Shown here piece by piece: positions 22,458 through 33,509 of a stretch of 64,000 bases of DNA. Each line of letters begins with the position of its first letter. The stretch's first letter is position 1. The position numbers were made by a program, and so were the translations under genes. The notes below the pieces were generated by a model. That model had not been told where the DNA came from, made no database searches, and was given only the letters and a program-made list of their open reading frames with translations. The stretch is from Fistulifera solaris (lineage: Eukaryota > Bacillariophyta > Bacillariophyceae > Naviculales > Stauroneidaceae), in assembly GCA_030295235.1 (NCBI GenBank), contig AP026139.1, positions 372,001 to 436,000 of the forward strand. Reading direction: 5' to 3'.

Positions 22458-24210
22458 ATGATTGGCAAGTCTTCTGCATCAGTTGTCGCGATGCCAATTA
22501 TAAACTTCGCAACATTCGTTCTCCTTTGGTTGGCTAGGATGGTTGCCGGGCAAAAGTCCCCGGAAGACTTCCGCATTCACGGTCTTGCCAACATTGAGCC
22601 GGCGTTTGCATCGGTGGACGGAAATATGTTCTCCGGGTTGATCTCGGCAAGGGAGAATTCGGATGCCGAATTGTTCTTTTGGCTAATCACAAACGATCGC
22701 TCTGATTCGCTTGTTATCTGGTTCAATGGCGGCCCGGGTTGTAGTAGCATTGATGCCGGCTTTTTTCTTTGAAATGGGCCCCGTCACAACGCCATTACAC
22801 CCCGCCGGTTATGACAACTTAGACCGGGGTAACGAAGCACCACTCAAGTATAACAAGTATACATGGGCTAATGTATCCAACATCATGTACATTGAACAAC
22901 CAGTCGGTGTCGGGTACACCCATGGGAGCCCGAAACCCCATAATGAAGATGAAGTCGCCGCCGATTTTTACCGATTCCTGCAAAATTTCTTTGATATATT
23001 CCCCAAAATGCGCAAACAACGTCTCTTTTTGGTCGGAGAATCGTATGCGGGTATGTATGTTCCGTCCATGGCTCATTACATTCACGAAAAAGCCACGAGT
23101 GACGACCCGAAAATCAATCTAAAAGGAATTGCCCTTGGGAACGGTTGGGTGGATGCCGTCAAACAAGGTCCTTTGGTGATTGATTATGCTTGGTGGCACG
23201 GAATGATCGATACCGTATACAGAGATGCTTTATGGAGTGCTTGGGCGGATTGTGTCAACGGGTCGATATCTTCTCCGTTTCATAAGTTCACGGTTCCCGA
23301 TGAATGTGGTATTATGGGAGCCGTGTTGGAGGCCGCCGGTGCGAAAGATGGGCAGTCGCCAAACACCTACGACGTGACAACATGGGACACGTATCCGGTT
23401 TTGACAAGTGACACTGGGTACGTATTTTTGCGGAACGAGTGTGCTCGACTTCAACGACTCACACACCAATGCATTGTTGGACCAAAGAACTTTTGCCAAA
23501 TTTTTGAACCGACCCGAAGTCAAGGAAGCCCTTAACGTTGGTCATGTAAAGAAAGAGTGGATGGGTTGCATACCTGGGGCCGGTAGAAGGAAGCTCGGCT
23601 TACTAGACAATGACAGACCTCTCTCCATGGCGCGGTACATGGCAGATCTTTTAGACAAGACTGATATCGATGTGTTGGTGTACAATGGAGATGACGACAT
23701 GAGTACATGCTCCCAAGGTAGTGAACTCTTCCTAAATGATATGGAATGGTCAGGGCAGTCCGATTGGTTGGATCCCTCCACGTACTCGAGGGGCCTATGG
23801 AAGGTAAACGGAAAGGTGGCGGGTCACGCCAAATCCGTGAGAAATTTGCATTTTCTGGTGGTATATAACAGGTACGAACGGAGATCTTGCGTTGGAATAG
23901 TATCTACAGTCTCTCACACTTTTCATTTCTCCGCAGCGGGCACATGGTACCCTATAATCAACCGGTCAATTCTTACGATTTAATAACGAGATTCACAAGA
24001 GGACGCCCTGATTACATTGATCAAGAGATTCCTTTCACATTGGATCACTATCGTGGATCAGGCAAGCAAATAGTGCCTACACCTCCTGGTCAGCCCATGT
24101 CGCACCTTGTTTCGGCAGCCGTAGGATGTTTGTTTGGTGTCATGATTATGTGGATGAAGACGAAGCGCAGCAAGCAGCAGGGATACGATCCGGTCCCTAC
24201 TCACTTCTAA
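22458..24210 (+). CDS. Serine carboxypeptidase, Kex1-like type I membrane protein
   Basis: Family S10 enzymes trim C-terminal residues in the secretory or lysosomal system. About 561 residues. A signal peptide is present at the N-terminus (MPIINFATFVLLWLARMVAGQ). The oxyanion block reads WFNGGPGCSS, the nucleophile GESYAGMYVP, the acid YNGDDDMSTCSQG, and the histidine SGHMVPYNQP, so the catalytic triad is complete. A single membrane segment near the C-terminus (VSAAVGCLFGVMIMW) with a basic cytosolic tail fits Kex1. An intron at 23872-23936 falls just before the catalytic His block. The frame steps at T6 (22761-22766) and at T5 (23425-23429); one base fewer at each restores one chain. Confidence 0.9.
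23872..23936 (+). other. Intron in the carboxypeptidase gene
   Basis: GTACGA donor and TCTCCGCAG acceptor, 65 bases; splicing forms AAC AGC GGG CAC, restoring NSGHMVPY. Confidence 0.85.
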
Positions 24211-24606
24211 AAGACTTTTGTCTTGTTTGTGTGAAACTATACTTGATTATCATTAACGTATGTCTCGGGTTTCGGGTCCTGTCGTCACAAGCAAATAATT
24301 TCATCATTTTTAAAACTTACAGTTCGTACCCGATATGATATGCTTATCGCTTCTATTCGCGATGCTGTTTGTATAAGGATATCCTTTTCTCGTTCTCACT
24401 CCTTCTCCACTTATTTGGAAGCAACATTAAAAGTAGCACGCTCACTTAATTTTTTAGAGGGCGAATGAATTAGTAAAAATAGCCACTCACCAAGCGTAAG
24501 TGAGTGAGCAGTGGCACCTGTTACGGATTGTGTCGTTCACGGAATTCAACGGATTTGGGATATGATAGAAAGCAGCTGACACAAATTACCTGTAGCTTGC
24601 ATTCAA
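24211..24606. other. Convergent spacer
   Basis: 396 bases between the ends of two converging genes; AT-rich, probably the two 3' ends. Nothing else seen. Confidence 0.4.
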
Positions 24607-26542
24607 TCACTTTGTCATCCATGCCGGCAAGTTTGAGACCCTACGTTGGCTAGTCTCACGTGCTTCAGGAGTAGCCTGTTGAACCGAAACCGGAGCAGGA
24701 CTGGGAGAAGGAGCTGACACAGCAGCTGGTGCTTGAACAATATTAGGATTTACACCGTAAGGGTTGGGTGTACCTACCGGAGGTGACCAAGCACCGTAGT
24801 GCTGACGGGCAGCGTCTTCGCCGTAGTAATAGCTGTATCGAAAGAATTCTTCATAGTACGCATCTGGTGCTGGGTGCTGAGGGGTTGGCGCGGCCACTAC
24901 TTGTTGCTGTTGAGAAGGATAGTGTTGTTGCTGGTGACCCTGTGTGTATTGTTCTTGGGCGGCTAACTGCGCAGCATGATACGCCAACCACTCCGCAGAA
25001 TACTGCTCCTCGCCTTGCCGACCGTAGCTTTGAAAGGTCCCTGACATGACCGGGGCGGATGATTGTGCTTCTATGATCGACGCAATCATCTGTTGCACCG
25101 TCTCACACCCTTTTGCTACCCGAAACTGTAGCGATTCGAAACGTTTCGCCGGGGGTTGGATAGGAAGGGATTTGAATCCGACTGCCGCTCTTACCTTGCA
25201 TCTCGCGAATAACACAGCCTTGCCGTCCTATGCACAAGCCTACGTCTTTGTCGGGAATCTGCAGAACTGTGTCAGTTTCGAGAACAAGTGACCTGTACTA
25301 GTTTGCAAAACCGGCTTACTACTCACCTGTATTTGAATTGTAATTTGTTCTTCACCACTTCCGTAGCTGGGCATGTTCTTTAGCAAACTTTCGATTCTTT
25401 CTTTGGCAGCCAAAGCGCCAGCTTTGTCGGCATGCGTAATACTAATGGTTCTTTTTGTCGCATCATTGACATCCGCCGACGGTGGTACTTGAATATTGGC
25501 ACCCGTTTGCTCCTGAATTGCCTTGATCGTAGCTCCACCCTTGCCAATGATCAAACCAACATCCGCATCGGGAACTTGTACTGTCACCAACGCGTGACCA
25601 GCGTCCAAAGCTTCCTTCAACAGACGCTCATCTTTACTCAACGATACACCAAAGGCCGATGCTTTTTCACGAACCATTTTCATGATTATTTCTCGACATT
25701 CGTCAATCGCCTGTTGCGTCGGTGCCGATAACGTAATCGTTCGCTGCGTTTGCCCTGGCTGCAGTTCGTGCTCCTTTTGAATCTGAACTTTGGCTCCGGT
25801 GCGAGCCTGCATGGAGGCAATATTTTCTCCACCGCGCCCGATAATGAATCCGACGACTCCATTGGGTACCAATACATCTTCATCGATCCAATCACCGCCG
25901 TCTGTCGGCAGATTCGCTTGTCCAATCAATTGCGCAACCGAAGCGGGTCGATACGATGACGATGCAGCAGTCCCGACCACCGCCAAGGCGCGACTTTGGT
26001 CGACGATGGCATCCGGATCTTCGGGAGGTACCAAGGGAGGTTCCTGTTCTGCTTGCTGGAGCAATACATCGAGTGACAAATCCACTTGATCGATGAGAGT
26101 CTTGTCACTCCCCGATATGACAATGTGCAATGGCTGCTCGGGAACTCCCGGCAATGGTGGTTTATCGGAGGCCCCTCGTCCCTGTAGTTCCACAGTAACA
26201 CCCGGATAATGCAATTTATCTTCCAAAAAAAAGCCGAAAGTGTTTGGGAGGCCGTTCTCGGGTGGTCTTGATCCATATTCGTTTTTGAATAATCGTTTCG
26301 TCGGCTGTTGCCTCGTTCGGTTTGTTTTGTACCGTCGACGAGAGCTTGGCAGCTACGAGTCGTGCCATTTCCAGCGGAGCTTGTGGTTCCTCCGCCGTCA
26401 AACCCCAACGACTGCGTTTCCGAGACGACGATGATCCTTCGGAGGACGATACGGCGGTCGAAGTATCCGCGCCGGTGAGGCGTGCTGCGATCATCTTGGC
26501 TCGTTCCAGTGCTTCTTCCGCTGATACTTTCGGGTCTGACAT
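24607..26542 (-). CDS. Multi-KH RNA-binding protein, FUBP/KHDC4-like
   Basis: About 621 residues. N-terminal helices (EEALERAKMIAARL and LEMARLVAAKL) surround RKRSRWG; then comes IWIKTTRERPPKHFRLF with YPGVTVELQGRG, resembling the KHDC4/splicing-factor start. Three canonical KH domains follow, with GxxG loops in GFIIGRGGENI, GLIIGKGGATI and GLCIGRQGCVI. The C-terminal 200 residues are rich in Gln, Pro and Tyr (AEWLAYHAAQLAAQEQY, YYEEFFRYSYYYGED), like FUBP tails. An intron at 25259-25326 lies inside the third KH domain. The frame steps at A8 (26225-26232, plus strand) and at TTTT 25111-25114; one base fewer at each joins the segments. Likely role: pre-mRNA splicing or transcript control in the nucleus, by family. 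Confidence 0.85.
25259..25326 (-). other. Intron in the KH gene
   Basis: On the minus strand GTGAGT follows ATACAG and the acceptor TTCTGCAG precedes ATTCCCGAC; 68 bases. It contains a second acceptor-like TAGTACAG, so alternative splicing is possible. Confidence 0.8.
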
Positions 26543-26931
26543 TATGAAGAGCTCAAAAGGAGTCCGTTCTTGTTTATTATTCGAATTTTATTGTGAACTA
26601 TAATGTAATCATCGAGGAAAGAAGCATGGGTCCTTTTTTTTGTGGGCATCAATGCATTTGCTTGGCTTTTCGACGTCAGAGGAACGGCCACGTAGCTTAT
26701 AGTACTAATGTGGTCTGTAATGGTATCGGTACCTGGTACCCCATTATTCTTTATGATTGCGCGCGCGGCTTCTCGAAAGGGAAACATGAACGTTCAATCA
26801 TCGACTTCAAACATAAAGGATCAGTTCAATTGTATTTTTTCACCGTACCAACCTCTTTCACGTCCATTTTATACTTTATTGTACTTATCAAAGCGTTTCA
26901 TTGTTTCAAAAAAAGAAGAGATTACGGGAAT
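26543..26931. promoter_or_regulatory. Divergent promoter with GGTACC motif
   Basis: 389 bases between the KH gene and the coiled-coil gene. At 26721-26742 it carries GGTATCGGTACCTGGTACCC, about 180-190 bases from each start codon. Confidence 0.5.
26721..26742. repeat. GGTACC-type palindrome cluster
   Basis: GGTATCGGTACCTGGTACCC, same motif family as at 929-990, placed midway between two divergent genes. Confidence 0.6.
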
Positions 26932-27316
26932 ATGTCGGTAAGTGAGTTGTAATCAAAAGCGTTATCTTGGGGGCCGCCTCTGAATGACATCGTATTATTT
27001 CCATTTTTCGGGTCATGGCTACAAGGAATCGGTCGAGATGCTCGAAAAACGAATTCAAGCCTTGGAAGTGGGATCGCAATACGAATCGACCAAACAAGCG
27101 GTCCAAAACGCCGAAAAGCAACATCTAGAAACACTTCGTCAGATCAAGGCGGCTCTTTTGAACGAAACGGGAAGCTCATCCTCGAAGGAGGTAGAACGAT
27201 TGATGAAAGAAAATGAAGAATTAAAAAAGAAGAATGCAAAGCTGGAGTATCGTGTCAATCACATGGCAACCTGTATGGAAGAGCTCTATGAGCGGAATAA
27301 GCAACTTCGTGCGTAA
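26932..27316 (+). CDS. Small coiled-coil protein
   Basis: Two exons encode about 98 residues. Exon 1 is ATG TCG (26932-26937), followed by GTAAGT; the acceptor GCTACAAG ends at 27025 and exon 2 reads ESVEMLEKRIQALEVGSQ. The protein is almost wholly a coiled coil, with heptads through VERLMKENEELKKKNAKL and ending ELYERNKQLRA. Reading instead from 26984 in one exon would add a leader (MTSYYFHFSGHGYK) unlike the rest. I do not recognise the family. It may be a dimerisation or adaptor subunit; that is a guess from shape only. Confidence 0.7.
26938..27025 (+). other. Intron in the small coiled-coil gene
   Basis: GTAAGT donor after the second codon and CTACAAG acceptor; 88 bases, phase 0. Confidence 0.7.
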
Positions 27317-27794
27317 CTCGAGTACGCTTCGGCGTAGGAGTCTCGTTTGTCTCGTGATCTTGTTACTTTCTGCGATCAATAGTCGCACTTTTTCTTGGCG
27401 TATTGCAAAACGAAAAAGAACTGCCCAGCGGTGGACTGTTCATCCCCGTAAAAAGCTGCTTATAAACATCGTTTAAATCAATCAAATCTTTATCATCTTC
27501 TTGGGTATGAGTCCCTTACAACTAATTACTGCACTTAGCAGAAAGAGTTACGCCAATTTGTTCTTTTGCAAAGGTCGGGAGCTTTCCAGCAAATGAAGGA
27601 AGCTAGGGCAACAGTCATGCAAAACTGCTGTTGTTGTACGAGATTGGGAACGACATCAGCTACCGACGGTAGCTGGTAAAGGCACCTCGATCATTTTCAA
27701 AACACCGTGAAAGAAGAAAAAGCTCTGTTGACAATAGACCGACAAGATGTGTGAGTCTCAGTCAACCGCAACTTAGAAGACATGGAACAAGAAT
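27317..27794. other. Convergent spacer
   Basis: 478 bases between the coiled-coil gene and the 3' end of a minus-strand membrane protein gene. A short stem (CTACCGACGGTAG) occurs near 27660. No gene supported. Confidence 0.4.
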
Positions 27795-28589
27795 CTAACT
27801 CACTCGCTGCTGTTCATTCGAAAAGTAATACCAAGAAAAGGCATAAATACCGGCATTCGCGAGCTTGTCGACCCCAAAGAAAATCAATATGGGTGTGATG
27901 CCTGCGATGGATGTTGTTTGTATCGAAAGTGACTCGATTACCCCTGCGATTTTGCCTTTGGTAAGAATCGGGAAAACGATCTGGGAGCAGGCGAATAGGC
28001 TAAACAAAGCCAACGACACCAATGTACGAGATTGCAACGTCGTCTCTCGTGGGAATGTATTCTTTGCCAGAAAGGGGATAGTATCCCTACTTGGAACAGC
28101 GACTAGAGATAGCCCGGCAAGTATCATCAGCTGTCGCCAAACAATCTGGGACGGTATCCACCCGTTCGACGCCCAAAAGGCCAGGCCAGCCGGAAGCATA
28201 AGACAAAATGCTAGATTTGCTTGAAGAAGCTGTAGCATACGATCCGAGCTGAGGCACTCGAGAGTTGCCGCAAGTACAAGAAGAAGCACGCTGAGAGCCG
28301 ATTGGTATTTGTATTTCAAAAGTCCTGAGATTGCGCCGTCTTGACAAGCTTCTTCGCCAAAGAACTTGAGACATGTAGTAGAGGGATGTCCGTCCGATGT
28401 CGAGATCGAAGCATTTCTCACGTCCATGAGCTTGGAAACGCCTACTGCGAGTAAAATCAACATGGTCCATCGCGGCACGTTAACTGTCACCTTCTCCCGG
28501 GTTCCAGGGTCGAAAAACTCTCCAGGTGCCCCTTTCAACGCTGTGGGTGCACCCTTTACCATTTTGGACTTTTTCTTGTTGGAAGGCAT
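27795..28589 (-). CDS. Unknown multi-pass membrane protein
   Basis: A 264-residue protein starting MPSNKKKSKMVKGAPTAL with a basic N-terminus, followed by about six or seven hydrophobic segments (for example WTMLILLAVGVSKLM, ALSVLLLVLAATLEC, LAFCLMLPAGLAFWA, QLMILAGLSLVAV, LVSLALFSLFACSQIV, ITPILIFFGV). The start was put at the ATG at 28589; the open frame extends to 28694 but that part is hydrophilic and next to a GC-poor leader. The frame is intact. I recognise no family motif. It is divergent from RPB2. Confidence 0.65.
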   Translation of the reverse strand: MPSNKKKSKMVKGAPTALKGAPGEFFDPGTREKVTVNVPRWTMLILLAVGVSKLMDVRNASISTSDGHPSTTCLKFFGEEACQDGAISGLLKYKYQSALSVLLLVLAATLECLSSDRMLQLLQANLAFCLMLPAGLAFWASNGWIPSQIVWRQLMILAGLSLVAVPSRDTIPFLAKNTFPRETTLQSRTLVSLALFSLFACSQIVFPILTKGKIAGVIESLSIQTTSIAGITPILIFFGVDKLANAGIYAFSWYYFSNEQQRVS

Positions 28590-29138
28590 GATTTCTCTGG
28601 TTTCGTAATATTGTAATGGAGATGAAGAGACCCGAGACCCGAGGTAAATTATGCTCGATTTGTGAAATGAGCTGTGATGATTTGTTTTTGTCAAAAAATG
28701 ATGAGTTTAACGATAACGGTAAGCGTTACCCGACCCTATTTATTTTTGAAAACGTGAGCGGGCGGCTTCAACGTGACTGAACTGTTCGTGTTTGAACCTC
28801 AAACTGCCCGTCCGCCGTCACGATCAGAATTGCTGTATGCAAAACACAGTACAGTACGATTTTGTTCGTAAAACTGTACCAGGTACGAATAGTGTATAGT
28901 GTTCCTCGTCGCCGCAGCTCGGAGCCGTTCGTCGTCCGCCTTTTTCTTGACAATGGCAAAGATTGACCAAGACCGCTGCATCAGTCTGCTTTAGCCCATG
29001 CGATTCAACCTTTGCTTGTTCGTTTGATAAGTGTTACGCAGATTGCGCCTAGTTGTCGAAGCCATTATAAAGGCGCTGCATCGTACTTTTGATTCTTTCA
29101 TTTTCTTATCGGTTTCCTTCCAATCGTTCGTGAAAACA
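28590..29138. promoter_or_regulatory. Divergent promoter upstream of RPB2
   Basis: 549 bases between the membrane protein gene and RPB2. A GTACCAGGTAC palindrome lies at 28876-28888, about 250 bases before the RPB2 start. No gene supported. Confidence 0.45.
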
Positions 29139-32100
29139 ATGGATTACGATGATGATGCCTTAAACAACGGGCCAAATATGGAAATATACGATGACGAACA
29201 GCCTATTGATGAGGAGATGATGGATGTAGAAGATATTCCGGTCACGCAAGAGGATTCTTGGGCGGTGATTAGGTACGATCACTCTCGAACCGACCTAGTC
29301 GATGTGCGTTTCTTATGGTCACTCACCATCGGATATTTAGTGCTTATTTCGAAGAAAAGGGTCTCGTTCGACAGCAGCTTGATTCTTTTGATGAGTTTAT
29401 TCAAAACACGATGCAAGAACTAGTAGACGACTCAGGTGACATTCGTGTGTCTCCGGAAGTACAGCACATGGTCGGATACGATGATGAAGCTTACGATGCC
29501 GAGCAGCAAAGGATACTAAACTAGTTTTTGAAATCCACTTTGGTCAAGTGTACTTGTCAAAACCCACAACTGTTGAAAAGGATGGCAAGGTCACCTACAT
29601 GTTTCCTCATGAAGCGCGTCTTCGTAACCTGACTTATGCTGCTCCTCTTTACGTGGATGTTGACCTGAACCAATATCACGTTCCTCGTGAAGTCAATGTC
29701 AACGACCCGTCGGAGGACATGGGTGAACCGGTATCGACAGAACACGCCAAAAAGGAGTTTTTGGGCTACGTGCCGATCATGTTGCGGTGTCTCTTTTGCG
29801 TGTTATCAGATAAAGATGATGCGGAGCTGTCCGAGCTCGGGGAGTGCATTTACGATCAAGGCGGATATTTTGTGATCAACGGGTCTGAGAAGGTGATAAT
29901 TGCCCAGGAGCGTTTGAGTAATAATCACGTGTATGCATTCAAAAAGAAACAACCGTCAAAGTTTTCGTGGGTGATCGAAACACGAAGTCAAGTTGAAAAT
30001 TCGACGAGGCCAGTAAGCTCTTTGTACATTCAGATGTACCACAAGGGCGGGCGAGGCGCAATCGAAGGGAATCAAATTCGCTCTACACTGCCATATATTC
30101 GAACAGATGTCCCAGTCGTTATTATTTTTCGAGCGTTAGGATATGTGGCAGACCGCGATATTATTGAGCATGTTGTGTACGATTTAACGGATGGTGAAAT
30201 GATGGATCTATTTCGTCCTAGTTTGGAAGAAGCTTTTGTTATTCAAAGACAAGATGTCGCTTTGGATTTTATCGGACGACGAGGAAGTGCAAAAGATGTC
30301 ACGAAGGAGGACCGTATGCGTTACGCTCAGGCCATTCTTCAAAAGAAGTTTTACCTCACGTTGGGACTGAAGAGCACTGCGAAACGAAGAAAGGATTTTT
30401 CATTGGATATGCCGTGCACAAACTGCTCATGTGCAAGCTGGGCCGGGCAGATGAGGACGATCGCGATCATTTTGGGAAGAAGCGCCTCGATTTGGCTGGT
30501 CCTCTACTTGGTGGGCTTTTCCGCATTCTATTCCGCAAATTGACAAAAGATGTTAGAAAGCATCTTCAGCGCTGTTTGGATGAAGGAAAGCATTTCAACA
30601 TTGGTGCTTCGATCAAGAGCAATCATATCACAGATGGTTTGAAGTACAGTCTGGCGACGGGTAATTGGGGTGACAAGGGGATGACAGCCAAAGCCGGAGT
30701 CTCGCAGGTGCTCAACCGTCTAACTTACGCTTCTTCTTTATCCCACTTACGAAGATCAAACACTCCTTTAGCTCGTACAGGAAAGCAAGCGAAGCCTCGA
30801 CAGCTCCATAACACTCATTGGGGGAATGGTGTGTCCGGCCGAAACGCCCGAAGGACAAGCAGTTGGTCTTGTCAAGAATCTTGCCTTGATGGCGTACATC
30901 ACTACTGGGACCGCACAAGTTCCGGTCCTAGAGTTTCTTGAGGAGTTCAGCACTGAAAATTTGACTGATATTCTTCCCTCAGTTATCGCTGAACCAAATA
31001 CGTGCAAAATTTTCGTCAATGGCAACTGGGTAGGCATTCATCGTGATCCCAAGGCGCTCGTTGAAACATTTCGCTCTTTACGCCGAATGGTTGACATTGA
31101 CGCAGAGGTTTCCATTGTTCGCGATATCGCAGATAAGGAGGTCCGCATTTACACTGATGCTGGCCGTATTTGCCGTCCGCTATTCATTGTCCATGACCAA
31201 CAACTTGCCATTAAGAAGAGTCACATTGTACAACTTCAAGGTCTGAATCCGAATGAAAAGCGCTTGACTTGGACCGATCTGTTGATGGAGGGCTTGGTCG
31301 AGTACATTGACACAGAAGAGGAGGAGACGACCATGATTGCAATGGAGCCGAAAGATTTGGATGCTACTGACGCATACTCTTCAACTTACACGCATTGTGA
31401 GATCCACCCCAGCATGATTTTAGGAGTCTGTGCTTCAATCATTCCTTTTCCCGACCATAACCAGTCTCCCCGTAATACGTATCAGAGTGCCATGGGCAAG
31501 CAAGCTATGGGTATCTATGCTTCAAATTACCAAGTTCGTATGGACACAATGGCCCATGTACTGCACTACCCCCAGAAACCACTATGCACCACCCGAGCTA
31601 TGGAGTTCCTGCATTTCCGAGAGCTTCCTAGTGGAGTGAATTGCGTCGTTGCAATCATGATTTATACAGGTTACAATCAAGAGGATTCCCTGATTATGAA
31701 TCAATCCGCAATCGATCGAGGACTGTTTCGATCGTCGTACTATCGCTGCTACATTGATCAAGAAAAGGCGAGCTCTGTAGGAACGATAGGTTCATTGACG
31801 TCGGAGCTCTTCGAAAAGCCCGCAATGGACAATACGAGAGGGATGAAGCATGGCGAGTACGGCAAACTCGATGATGATGGTCTTGTCGCCCCGGGAACAA
31901 GAGTGTCGGGAGACGATGTTTTGATCGGGAAAACCGCCCCGATGGACAGCACGAGCGGTATGCCCTCAAGATACACAAAACGTGATTGCAGTACATCGAT
32001 GAAGGCGAATGAAAACGGAATAGTGGACAACGTTTTGATCAGCACCACGAAAGAAGGCTATCGATTCACAAAAGTTCGTATCAGGAACGTGCGAATTCCT

Positions 32101-32853
32101 CAGGTTGGAGATAAATTCGCTTCTCGTCACGGCCAGAAAGGTACTATAGGCATGACCTACCGCCAAGAAGATATGCCATTCACAGTGGAAGGTATTGTCC
32201 CCGACATTATTGTTAACCCTCACGCCATCCCATCCCGAATGACCATTGCGCAGCTTATCGAATGTTTATTGGGTAAAGTTGTCGTGTTCCAAGGTTGCGA
32301 AGGGGATGCCACGCCTTTCACAGATGTCACGGTCGAAGACATCAGTACACGTTTGCACGCCATGGGGTACCAAAAACATGGCAACGAAGCTTTGTATCAG
32401 GGCCACACGGGACGTCCCCTCAACGCTCGTGTTTTCATTGGTCCAACTTTTTACCAGCGATTGAAGCATCTGGTCGATGACAAGGTGCATTCACGTGCAC
32501 GTGGTCCCGTCGCGATGCTCACCCGCCAGCCGCTCGAGGGTCGTTCTCGCGATGGAGGTCTTCGTATGGGTGAAATGGAACGTGATTGTTTGATCACACA
32601 CGGATGTGCCAACTTTATCCGCGATCGATTTTTCATGAACTCGGATCAGTATCGCATTCATATTTGTGAACGATGCGGTCTCACGGCTCAATCCAATTTG
32701 AAGAAGATGACTTACGAGTGCCGCAGTCCGATGTGCGTCGGTCGACCCACGCAGATTTGTCAGGTCGAGATCCCTTACGCGGCGAAACTTCTATTGCAAG
32801 AACTCAATTCCATGTGCATTCAGACACGAATCTTTACGAGGATGGATGCCTGA
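29139..32853 (+). CDS. RPB2: RNA polymerase II second largest subunit RPB2
   Basis: RPB2 forms half of the Pol II active-centre cleft. The product of about 1215 residues compares with 1224 in yeast. Family blocks in order: [126 protein letters not shown], and the C-terminal zinc site CERCGLTAQ with YECRSPMC. An intron at 29273-29340 yields [13 protein letters not shown]. The frame steps at GG 29511-29512 (one short), near 30345 (one short) and at G5 30820-30824 (one over). Since Pol II is essential and normally single-copy, these are most simply sequence errors. Confidence 0.95.
29273..29340 (+). other. Intron in RPB2
   Basis: GTACGA donor and ATATTTAG acceptor, 68 bases; splicing restores the conserved [12 protein letters not shown]. 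Confidence 0.88.
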
Positions 32854-33509
32854 TTATGATCGAGGTTTATTGAAATAGACTTAAGAAACGATCTTGGACA
32901 AGATGGGCACTTCGCTACTGGGAGAAGCTATGCAAGTAGAGCGTAATGATAGGCCTCACTAGTTTGCAAATGTATTTACATTTCCTGAGGTGATCATTGT
33001 AGTGGACGAAATCGTGAAAAGCTATTGGAGTGCGCACATTTGCCTGCTTGGTCGCTCCAGTCGATGAAAAGAAAAAAGAACATTTTGCTGGAAGATGCTC
33101 GTCCATACTTGTTAGGACTTTTCGAACAAAAGATAAAACCGCTCCGATTCGTGATCGTGACTTATGATATCTCATGACTCATGACTGAAGGAACACAAAA
33201 ACTTCCCGGCAACAGCGCGGAATTTTTTATTGGTTCTCTTCAAAAACTCGAATCTTTTGTTGTGAGGCTTTTTGGCAAGAACAAAGGATGAAGTCGTCAG
33301 CGAAAAGAAGATCTGGAGCCGGCGAAGCTTTTGCTATCATTATTCGCCGTCGGGTGAGCATTTGTCTGTTACTCCGTACACAGGTTTGGCAATTTCCGAC
33401 AGAGGCCGTCTCGCGTCGGCTGTTTCTAGTTGTCTTTCAATCCTACTAGCACTGGTAGAGCCAGGAACCGTATTCTTCCGCCCTTCCAACCAGTATATTC
33501 TCTGCTATC
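32854..33509. other. Spacer between RPB2 and the amine oxidase
   Basis: 656 bases holding the RPB2 3' end and the oxidase promoter. An open frame at 33272-33721 overlaps the oxidase in another frame and is judged a shadow. Nothing else seen. Confidence 0.4.

Noticed and set aside
29139-32853. RPB2 as a pseudogene because of three frame steps
   Set aside because: All sequence blocks are conserved on both sides, the gene is essential and normally single-copy, and nearby genes show the same kind of step; sequence error is simpler.
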